From positions 2,140,654 through 2,204,653 of the forward strand of contig NW_004450582.1 in NCBI RefSeq assembly GCF_000321225.1: a stretch of 64,000 bases of DNA, read 5' to 3'. The DNA is from Odobenus rosmarus divergens (lineage: Eukaryota > Chordata > Mammalia > Carnivora > Odobenidae). Both the position numbers and the translations under genes were made by a program. This document shows positions 33,880-44,500 of the stretch, piece after piece (positions within the stretch are counted from its first letter, which is position 1; each line of letters begins with the position of its first letter). Below the pieces are notes generated by a model, which did not search any database, was not told where the DNA came from, and saw only the letters and a program-made list of their open reading frames with translations.

Positions 33880-34835
33880 CGTCTCTGACTATATTTCCAA
33901 ACCTCCATTTAGATCCAGGTCCCCTTCCCCAAACTCCAGGCTACTCCCACATCGGCACGGGTTCCTTAAAATCAGCATGTCCAAAAACAGAAGTCATGAT
34001 CTTCTTCCTTGAACCTGCTCCTCTTCCAGAATCCTAGAGCTTAGTAAACAGCTTTCCCATCTACCCAACTGGACTTATCAGGGCCACTCTTGACTCCTTC
34101 CTCTTTCTAATGCCCCAAATCCAAAAAATATCAAGTCCCATCTATTTTACCTCTTAGGTATCTCTTGAACCCATCCCCACTGCCACTGCCCTCATCCAGG
34201 CCTCCTTTACCTCTCATTTGGACCACAGAAACACTGTCCTAATTTGTTCCATGTCCCCACTCTCTCTAGGTCATTTTTTCCATGGCGGACTAAGAGGTCT
34301 TTACAAAATTCATCTGATCATGTTACTTTCTTGACCTTTAGTGTGAAGTTCCAAACACTTAATGGCTTATAGGAAACCCTGTGGCCTACCCCTGTCTACT
34401 CCACTGAGAACCTTTATTGCCATTAGACTCCTAGCTCTCTCTACTCCAACCATGCTGTGTTTCTTTCAGTTCCTCAAACATCCATATCACTTCCCACTTC
34501 TGGGCCTTTATACACACTGTCCCGCTGCCTCCCATATGCTCCCTCTCCTTCCATTCAGTTAACTCCTGTTCATCCTTCAGGGTTTAGCTTAAAGGACACT
34601 TTCTCAGGGAAACTTCCTTGACTTTCTAGAATAGATTGTTAATCTGCCATGTGCCCCGCAGCGCTCTGCATTTTTTTTCACAGCTGAGTTTATTCATAAT
34701 TATTTATTTAATGTGTGTCTTCACCACCAGAATGCATGTTCCATAAAGACATTAATATATCCACACCACCTATAGTTGTGTACCTTGCTAATGCCCAGAA
34801 CCTAGTCAAGTCTCAATAAATAGTTGCTGACCAGG
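33880..34835 (+). mobile_element. L2 LINE (ancient), sense, long fragment
   Basis: L2 landmarks in order: AAACAGAAGTCATGATCTTC, GACTCCTTCCTCTTTCT, TTCATCTGATCATGTTACTT, TTTCAGTTCCTCAAACATCC, CATCCTTCAGGGTTTAGCTT, TCTCAGGGAAACTTCCTTGA, and the end CTCAATAAATAGTTGCTGA. The open frame at 34362-34562 lies inside this element. Confidence 0.82.
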
Positions 34836-35059
34836 TGATTGAGACACAGTTCTTCCTAGTTAAGGATTCAGTTCCTGTGTGCAGTTATAACCTAAACGCC
34901 AATAGTCCATGATATTTGTGCTTTCCGTAAGTCCTTTGACCTTTATTTTTCATTTTACAAATCTTTTTATGTATGTACTCTACTTTTCTCTTCCCCTTTT
35001 TCCTCTTCCCAGTGATGTGTCACAAATTGATGTATTTTTATTGGGTGAGGCCCAGGTAA

Positions 35060-35333
35060 TCTCGCTGTTTATAACTCTGGCCTTTCTGTGAGCAAACACA
35101 CAAAATGAACTTTGGTTTATCTCCTATCATAATGTAGCTGCTAATTGCTGGCAGGCAGGCTGTATTCCATGGTCCACGTGACCAGTGGGGCATGACCAGA
35201 AAGGAGCGTGGGGAAGAGTGGACCAAAGGACCCAGCTAGCGGCTGCCCAGCTGGAGTTCCTGCCTCCGTAAAGGCACAGAGTAAAACAAGTGAGCACAGG
35301 GAGTATGGTTCTGAGGTAAGCAAGGTCACGAAG
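35060..35333 (+). promoter_or_regulatory. GUCY2C proximal promoter / 5' UTR candidate
   Basis: This non-repetitive DNA lies directly upstream of the GUCY2C start codon. It contains a CDX-type TTTATAA (35068-35074), an HNF4-type motif tgaactttggttta (35106-35119, reverse CAAAGTTCA) and a DR1-like GGACCAAAGGACC (35220-35232), 102 bases before the ATG. HNF4 and CDX2 are established activators of intestinal GUCY2C. There is no TATA box at a fitting distance and the transcription start cannot be placed. A four-codon upstream ORF (35305-35319) in good Kozak context (A at -3, G at +4) ends 14 bases before the main ATG. Confidence 0.55.
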
Positions 35334-35544
35334 ATGACACTATTGGGCTTAGCTTTGTGGTCGCTGCTCCTCTGTCCAGGGCTTACGTTCTGGACCTCCC
35401 AGATCAGTCAGAACTGCAACAATGGCAGCTACGAGATCAGCGTCCTCATGATGAACAACTCAGCCTTCCCAGAGTCCTTGGATAACTTGAAAGAAGCTGT
35501 GAATGAGGGAATGGAAATAGTGAGACAGCGTCTGCTTAATGCTG
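35334..35544 (+). CDS. GUCY2C: GUCY2C exon 1 (residues 1-70; start codon)
   Basis: Encodes [17 protein letters not shown] (hydrophobic signal peptide), then the mature N-terminus with C28 and an N-glycosylation sequon at N30. NNS at 41-43 adds a possible second sequon. The start was chosen because it begins the signal peptide; upstream in-frame codons reach only a GTG. Ends AATGCTG|gtaaga, phase 1. Intron 1 (35545-41816) holds SINEs, a MIR cluster, a hAT element and a MIR/L1M remnant. Apart from those, 36194-37249 (AT-rich), 38121-38978 and 39891-40580 have nothing I recognise. Confidence 0.95.
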
Positions 35545-38500
35545 GTAAGAATATAGTCACAGGGTCCACCTCCTCCCTGTTATCGCCTCTGGGGTCAAAG
35601 GGTTGCTTAGCCAAGACCTTCCATTTGCCTGATCACCCACTCTCCTCTAAGGGCTTGTCTGACAACCCCTTTCTATTTCAAGGCAGTAGGTCCTCAAAGA
35701 GAAGGATTTAAGTCCTACCACAATGGGCTCCATCATAATTCACCCTGGCCCCAACCCAGGGAATGCCAGATGTTCACAGCAGTGAGTGAACTGCCCCGGA
35801 CAAAACTGGATTGATGGCTCAGTTTCAAGGAGGCAGCATGTTCCTTTCTGCAGCTGCTCAGAGGCAGTATTTGGTCTGCGCCTGAGATTTTTCAGGGTTA
35901 CCAGTCAAGAAGATGAATTAGGAGAGTTAAGTTCATACAGATGCTGACTTTTTTCTGGGATTTTTCATCTATCTGTTCCCTTTTTACATCTCTGTTGGCT
36001 AATTTTTTCAAGATTTTATTTATTTATTTGTCAGAGAGAGAGAGAGGGAGAGCACAAGGCAGAGGGGGAGCGGCAGGCAGAGGGGGAAGCAGACTCGCCA
36101 CTGAGCAGGGAGCCCGATGCGGGGTTCGATCCCAGGACCCTGAGATCACGACCTGAAGGCAGACGCTTAACTGACTGAGCCACCCAGGCGTCCCTCTGTT
36201 GGTTATTATTATAAGATATAATCAAATAAGTTTGCAACCAAATTCAATGTTGCAGTTTTTTATTGATTCTATTAATTATTACAATAAATTTTATAACTTT
36301 AGATAAAATATATAAAGAGAAAAAAATCACACCTGATCATTTTCAGCCACCTGGATATTTCCAGTGTCTGTTTACATGCCTCTCAGTTTCTTGTTTTTAA
36401 GAACATGGTTGGGATCACTATGGTATAGAAACAATTTTCTATCCTTCTGATTTTATTCACATTATTCTGCAATTGACTTTCCTATAGCTGCATAATCTTC
36501 ATGTGAATCTTCACATCACATGAGTGGATATATACTATTCCTCGGAGTAGATGTCTTCCCAAGCCATCTAATTATTCCCTGCTGTATGATTTCCTATTGT
36601 TTTTAAATTTTCGTGATTATTTTAAAATACTACAATAAGCATTTTCATATATACATATACATCTATTTATATGTATATATACACATACATATGTATAATG
36701 TTTTTTTTCCATTCTTGAGACTAGATAGCCAAAAGTATAATTACTGAGTCAATGACTATATCATACATCTTAATGTTTGTTTATGGTTCTAAAGAGGGTA
36801 TGTCTTAATTTTCTGTATTTAAAATTCTGTGGTAATCAGCTCTTTTCTAGTGCCTAAGCTGCATGGTTTCATCAGGCTCAAGCTCTCCATGCCATGTGGC
36901 TAGCACAAGGTATATGCCAAATGTTATTCGGGTACCTCTGCCAATGACTGTACGTAGCGAATGGAAGGTATTTAGCCTCATGCTATACATTTCTGTTTCT
37001 GGACTAGATGTGTGTGTTCTAAGAAGTTGTCATAAATAAAATTTGAATAACCACTAAAAATACAATAAAATTCTATGGTAATAATAGCAAGAGGTATCAT
37101 ACATCACATTTGTGTAATAACTTTCTGCTGTGCAATATACATTTCTCTCAACCTTGCCTGAGACCAATTCAGATGTAAATAGATGGATCTGATCTAGAAC
37201 TATAATGGAACTATAAGGTCATTTCATAAAATTTCCTTATTTACCAAGACTGTGGCATCATGGAAAGAGCATTTGATTTTGAAATCTAAGGATGTGGACT
37301 GGAGTCACTGTCCCACGGCTTTCTCTCTTTGTGACCCTGGGTGAGCAATTTCCCTTAGTCTCTCTGAGCCTTGGTTTCCTTGTTTATTGAGTACCTGTCA
37401 TGTCTTAGGTAAAATATATATTCTCTTGAGTCATCACAGCTCTGTGAGATTGGCATTATTGACACAGTTTCACAGTGGAGGTTTAATAACTTTGCTGAAG
37501 TCATACAGGTTGCCTATTTGGCAATGAGATTCCAACTCATAACTGTTTGGTTCCAAAGAGCGCATCGTATTGCCACTGTAAGATCTTTACCCACCATGAA
37601 CTAACTTTCTCATTAAAATAAGGCAGTGGAACACTGTGTTTAGAAGCAGAGATTTGGAATCAGATCTTGGTTCATATTCCAGCTTTTTATCTAACCATTT
37701 ATCACCAGTGACCTGGAACAAATTACTTAAGTTTTCTGAGCCTCAATCCCCTTACCTTATAAAATCACAATAAAGAGTAGTTACCTCGTGTGGATATGGT
37801 ATGAATCAAATGAGGAAATTCATATGAAGTACCTCATACACAGAATGAAACATAGTGAGAACTCGAAGACTGGTTGTTTCATTGTTGTCACTGTTGTGTT
37901 TTTGTTGAGGATGTTGTGTTATTGCTGTGGTGCTGTTACTTGAACAAGTTACCAGGATATAAAATAAACAGGGGAGCATAGTGGTAAGATCTGATCTCTG
38001 GACTCATATAACCTGAATTTGAATTCCTGATCCATTTGTCACTAGTAATTATAAACGCTTTATTGGGTTGTTTCTTCTAAGTTCCACTTATCTCATTTAC
38101 AAAATAGAATTAGGCATGGTGAGGTGGTTGAGCAGATTAAATGAGTGGAGAATCTTGTGGGGGGTGAAAGAATAAAGAATGATGCCCAGATTTTTGCATG
38201 TGGTGATGCATTTTGTTAGATGGGTGTTCGTGCATAGGAAACTCAAGAAGTGCAGATTGTGATGGAAAGATAGGTTCATGTTCTAAACATAGCGAGCATT
38301 ATTATTTGGGGGAAATTCTAAGACAATATACTTGAGGACTAAATTGAAGAAAATTAAGAGTCCAAATGTGGCTGATGTCCAAATGGAAGAAAATGATATT
38401 TTTTCCTAGTACTTAGGAAACCTCTGTCGGTTTTGAAGACTAGGTAGGATTTGGTGGAAAGCATGAAAAAAGAGATTCCTTCAACCTAAGGACATCAACT

Positions 38501-41500
38501 CCTCAAGGATGTATGTTCCATGGCTCAGCATGGAACATACATACCCTCCAATGATCTCCAAATGATCTCATGTGCTGGGGGGATCCCTTTCCTAGATTCC
38601 AGCACCTATGTTCCAATCCACTTTGGTCCAACCCCATCCTCAAAGCCCTAGGTAGGAGAGAAAGGACTCTGAGATTACTCTATATTCTATAGCATTCCAC
38701 GCACCCTCCCAGGACTGAGGTATCCTGGTGAGGTAGAGGTGCAGGCAGGATAAAGATGAGAAACTGCACTTGGGGGAACTGTTTATTTGAAAAGTTAAGC
38801 TTTGATTTGAAGTCATTACATGGTCTGAAAATTTTTCAGTGTTCTCTTGAGAAATCACTTGGGATTTGGGAAGATAAAAGGGAACAGATCATCATCTTTC
38901 TCTGCCCAATTAAAAAACAAAAGCAAAAACAGTTCACATAACCATAAAATGTTGAGAGGCAGCAACATACTACATATGTTCTACAGAAGTGGCTCTCAAA
39001 CTTTTTTGTCTCAAGACCTCTTTACTCTTAAAAATATTTGCAGGCTCTGTAGAGTTCTGCTTATATAGTTATATTTACCGACATTTACATTTATATTTAT
39101 AGTAAATTTACTATAAATATATTTTATATTTTACATTTACATTTATAGTAAATATATTTACTATATTGAAATTAAGACTGAGAAATGTTTTAAATATTTG
39201 CTTATTGATTCATTTAAAATAATTACAAACACTTTGTTCACATAAATAAAATTTCTTATTAAAGAAAACCTATATTTCTCAAGCCAAAAAATAAAAATAG
39301 GTGGGGAAAATGGTATCCATTTATATTTTTGTACATCTTCAATGTCAGGCTTCATAGAAAATGGCTGGATTCTCATATCTCCTTCTGCATTTAATCTGTT
39401 GCGATAATACAATTAATATTATGTAGCCTCTCAAAACTCTACTATATGCTCATGAGAGGAGAGTGGAAAAAACAATGTCTTAATATACTTAGGATAGCTT
39501 TGACCTCCTAGCCCTCCTGAAAGAGTCTCGATGTACCTCTGGAGTCCATGGCCCACACTTTGCGAACTGCTGTTCTACAGCGTATCAGATTCTAGAATCA
39601 GACGGTCCTAGGTTCAAAACCCCAGCTGTGTAACCCTAAGCAAGTTAATCTACCTTTCTAGACCTCCATTTTCCCACTTTTAAATTAGGAAGATGAACTA
39701 TTAATTAACCTCATAGGATTCAGGGGAGACTTAAGGTTTGAAATAATGCATGCGAAAATCCAGAGCCCAATGCTAGGCATATAGTAACAGAGACCATCCA
39801 ATTCTGTTCTATCTATAAATGGATGAGGACCTGGGGCCCCAAAGATGAAGTCACTTGCCTGAGGTCACACTCAATAGACGTTGGCTCCCCTTCTTCTAGC
39901 TCCTGTGCAGGATTTATACTTGGGTTTTGCTGTGCCCATCTGCCACGGGCTGCCTGGACCATTGGATTTTTAAGTGGGTCATCTTCAGTGCCCCTCATGG
40001 TGGCAGGAGGGAGCAGAGCCCTCATACGAGGTGAGGAGGAAGAGCTATCCTAGACATTAACGGCTGGGGATGTGGCCACCTTCCCAAAGCCCTGTTTTCA
40101 TAATGTGACTGTGTCCTGGTCTCCACTCCACTCCCTGACTCCCCTTGCTGCCTTCTAAGACCCATCTCCAGCACTATTTTCCACTGGTCCCCAACTGCAC
40201 TCTCTTTTTCTTCTGAGCCCCCCCACAGCCTCACTCATACTATCCTCCTGGCTTTATATACCCTACATTCACCCTATTGCTATGAGAATTAAATAACAAA
40301 AGGGGAGTATAGAGCGTTTGGTATTACGGCTGGCACATGGCTACATTCAGTATTAATTGCTGTTAAATCCATCACCGGCCCCGCCTCTTCTATTAATTTT
40401 CTCTGCTTGGTCTTATTGCATTGACCTCTCCCATTTGACTAGACCTACTGCCAACTCTTATTTAGATCTCTTACTGAACAAAGTATCAGAATAAGTGTTC
40501 TTGAATCAACCCTCCCTCCCCCAAAAAAGGCAAGGGGTAAAATGCTCCCTAGTCAATAGACACATCTCTGAGGTGGCTATAGAAATAGAGAGACTGTGGA
40601 CGCCTGGGTGGCTCAGTTGGTTAAGCGACTGCCTTCGGCTCAGGTCATGATCCTGGAGTCCCGGGATCGAGTTCCGCATCGGGCTCCCTGCTCATCAGGG
40701 AGTCCGCTTCTCCCTCTGACCCTCTTCCCTCTCGTGCTCTCTATCTCTCATTCTCTCTCTCTCAAATAAATAAATAAAATCTTAAAAAAAAAAAAAGAAA
40801 TGCAGAGACTGTTTCATTCTCTGTCTTGAAAAACACTCTTATTTGGACGTTCAGAAGAACAACAACTTCTGTTGTTGATGTGCTTTAGTTTTTTAAAGGC
40901 ATTAAAATTATTACATTTGACAATTACGGTTTTAATCCCATTTTATCTATGAAGGCACCAAGTTAGAGAAATTCAAATGGCTTGTGCAAGAACCCACAGA
41001 AAGTCACTCATCCTGCAACCAGCAGTGTGACTAGCAGTTGAGTTTCCAGACTTCCTGTGTAAGGGCTTGGCCAAATGAAGAATGCCTCTGCTTAGGAATC
41101 AAACATCTGTCCTGAATATTTTTTATTGGAAGGAAACAAAATGGAAGAGAAAGAGCTTGGTCAAATGGTTGTGCTGTCTTTTTATTCCCCTCCAAGAAAT
41201 AGTGTCTGGCAATACCCAGGGATATCATCCTCAATGCTCTTGCCCTTATCTGATCCATTATCCAAAGATCCTAGACCCTGATGGACACAGTTCACTTTGG
41301 CTCTGGGGGCCAACCACAGAGGTACCAGTGTGCACATTGGCAGCAGACAGAATCAGCACCTTGGGAACGTGAAAGAACAGATATCATACTGTCTCTATGT
41401 TTGCTTTCCTAAAACTCTCCAGACAGTAGAAGAAACTTGCTGGGACTACAAGCGTGAAAGAGGAAGGCCACGGACAGAATGCAAATGTCGTAAACCTGGA

Positions 41501-44500
41501 TTGTGGGATGGTTGCCCAAATATATATACTTACTAAAAAGCATTGAATCATACACTTAAAATGGGTGATATTTATGGAGGGTAAATTATACCTCAATAAA
41601 GCTGTTGAGAGAGACAAGTAGACAGAAACAAGAGACAGAGACAGAGAGAAGAAAGAAGTGATGGGGAGTAATATAAGACCTCAGAACTCAAATATTCGTA
41701 GGCCTGAAGATGAATATCCATTTTTTTCCCAGGATCAACCGGCAAAAAGTAAACCTCATGGCTACACACTACTGAAAAATTACACATTTTCTCTTTCCCC
41801 TCATTTCTGGAAACAGGCATAAATGTGACTGTGAATGCTTCCTTTATCTATCCGGAGAGTGTGATTTATAAGTCAAATGACTGCCGGAGTAGCACCTGTG
41901 AAGGCCTCGACCTACTCAGGACAATTTCAGTAAGTAAATGCTTTTGTAGGTAGAGCTCACACTTCTTAGCACAGCAAGATCACAGTGTGAGACTTGAGGA
42001 CCTGTCCATGACCATCTCGTACGTCACCTCTAGTCACATAGCTGAGTGTTTTGCAGAGAGGGTAATCTGACTTCAGCCCCATATATTTCCCAAGTGATGA
42101 GGGCCTTCTGGGAATCCAGGAAAGTGAGCAGAACCCTCTATGTTCTATTTGTACACTTTCAATGTTACGGAGGGGAATTCTTTTGTTTTAAATTGTCTTC
42201 AAAACCTTTTTTTTTAATATTCTTATTTTTTATTATTTTTAAAAGATTTATTTTATTATTTTTTTTATTACGTTACGTTAGTCACCATACAGCACATCAT
42301 TAGTTTTTGATGTGGCGTCCCATGACTTCAAAACTTTTTCTTCAAAACTTTTAAAAATTTAAATGTTGGCATTAACTGGTTTTCTTTTGTGTCCCTCGGG
42401 AAGTACCTGAGGTATTCCAAAGCCCTACACCAGAGGTCTCTGTTTCAAGTCGTCACCCTATATGGGGCCACAGGTTAATGGCTTCAGGGCTGAATCTGAA
42501 ACCTAACTTTTAAAGTAGTAACTGTAATGTTAAAGGATAGAAATGGGAAGGGAGAGCTTCTTGCCCACTCCTTCCTCCCAACTCCCAACCCCAGTCAGGG
42601 CTTTCTGGAGTGAAAGAATGTTCCAAGCTCTCTAGAGGCAGGTAGATGTGCAAGAAGCCTTTTTACCACAGAAATCCAAGAAAAGGCTCTCCCAGAAGCA
42701 GAATTCTAGGTGTAGAACCACAACTTGAAAGCCTTGATCAATAACATCACCTGGACCAGACAGGTCGGCTCATGTCAGGAAGAGTGACTGATTACTGCAG
42801 TCATTCTCAGTCTTGGGAGGGCCAAGAGTGAGCAAGGGGAGTTTAACAGACTCTACCTTATGATGCCAGGAGTGTGTACTTCATCCCTCCACCTCTACAG
42901 ACAGAGGTATACCCTGGTTTTCTAAAGCCAGGGATGGGATGTTCCTAATCACGTTCCTTTTGAGAAACAGTATGAGATACCATCTATAATCACCTGGCTG
43001 GTCACATTGCACTTTGTTCTCTTTAGCCCCGTTTTGTAGCTCTCCTTAAAACTGAAACTGGCCCTCTTCCCCCAAAGCACGTCCAAGTCTAGTGTCCGCA
43101 CAGCTTGGCCCACAGGTATTGCTCACATTACAGTCTGTCAGTCCTTCTTCCCCCACTCTGCATCCTCCTTTTGACAGAGTCCAAGTTCACCTTCAACAGA
43201 ACCTCCTTCTCTCCGCCCGCAGCATCGTCACTTTCTCAGACTTCTTTACCCCTTAGCGCCCCTTGCCCAGCCCAAGGAACATGTTTTGTTCCTTTCTTGA
43301 GAGGCCCACCTTCAAACTTTCTGGGGCCCTTTTCCCTTGCCACTTTTTTCCTGTCCATTTATTCATTGTTTTCATTTAATTTTTCATTTTTTAAAGCTTC
43401 TATTTATTTGAGAGAGAGAGTGAGTGAGAGAGAGAAGGAGTAGGGGGAGAGGGAGAAGCAGGCCCCCCACTGAGCAGGGAGCTCGCTATGGGACTCGATC
43501 CCAGGACCCTGGGATCATGACCTGAGCCGAAGGCAGACGCTTAACCGACTGAGCCACCCAGGCGCCCCCATTGTTTTCACTTTAGAGATTCATATTTCTT
43601 TCTTTCTTTCTTTCTTTTTCCTACAGACCAAAAAACAAATGGGCTGTGTCCTCATGGGGCCCTCGTGTACATACTCCACCTTCCAGATGTAGTAAGTAAT
43701 TTGGTTTGTTGTTGCTTTAATGCCACCGTAAGTTGAAGTCAGGGCATGATACCACTATTTAAATGATTTATCAAATAGCAGTCTAGTCAAGGTAACCCAG
43801 CCAGAGGTGTTGGGGCCCTCATATTTTGCTACTTCTCCATAAGTGTCATTCTCTTATCCAGGTAGCTCGACCTTTGCTTACCATGGGGTGAATGACCATA
43901 GCTGTTCAGGGGTTACTAACATCTGAGCCTGAGAGGCAACACGGGATAGGTAAAAAGTTAGAGTCCTGGCAGGAGACAGAGAAGACAATGAACTTGGGTA
44001 ATCTGAGGAGTTTAATAAAGGAAATCTTCACTAAAGTATGAGCAGAGTATATGGAAACACACAGGAAAGGTACAGCACTCAGGGGATAAGCAGGGCTCTG
44101 TTCTATTCCTTAGGTCCGAGGAATAAGCAAAGTAGCAAGGTACTTACTTCACAGCATTGAGGATTATATAATTAACACATGAAAGTACCTTGCCCAGTGC
44201 CCTTATCAGCTTAGGAAAAAAAACGCTTCCAATATATTCCACAATAAAAATATTTCTTTGCCTTAGGGAAAATCACCCTCATCCCTTCCATTCATTTCAC
44301 TCAGTGTAATTCTCATCACCGCAAAACATTTTGTTCTGCCAGATCACACCTTCCCCAAATCAAAATCCCTCTTCCATGCCTTTCGTTCATCTGCTCAGTC
44401 TTTCCCTGAATCAAGGATCACCTTTGACTACACAGAGAAAACTACACTGCTCTTGCAATAGATTTTGGAAAAGGTAAAATTAAATTTCTGAAATTTCTGT

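Noticed and set aside
35208..35333. Upstream in-frame extension of GUCY2C exon 1 by 42 codons
   Set aside because: It begins at a GTG, lacks a signal peptide at its start, and would bury the real signal peptide. The ATG at 35334 directly opens the hydrophobic leader.
38979..39580. Reading the 70-83 aa minus frame as an expressed domesticated transposase
   Set aside because: Only a short C-terminal fragment remains, the element is internally deleted, and there is no start or splice context.
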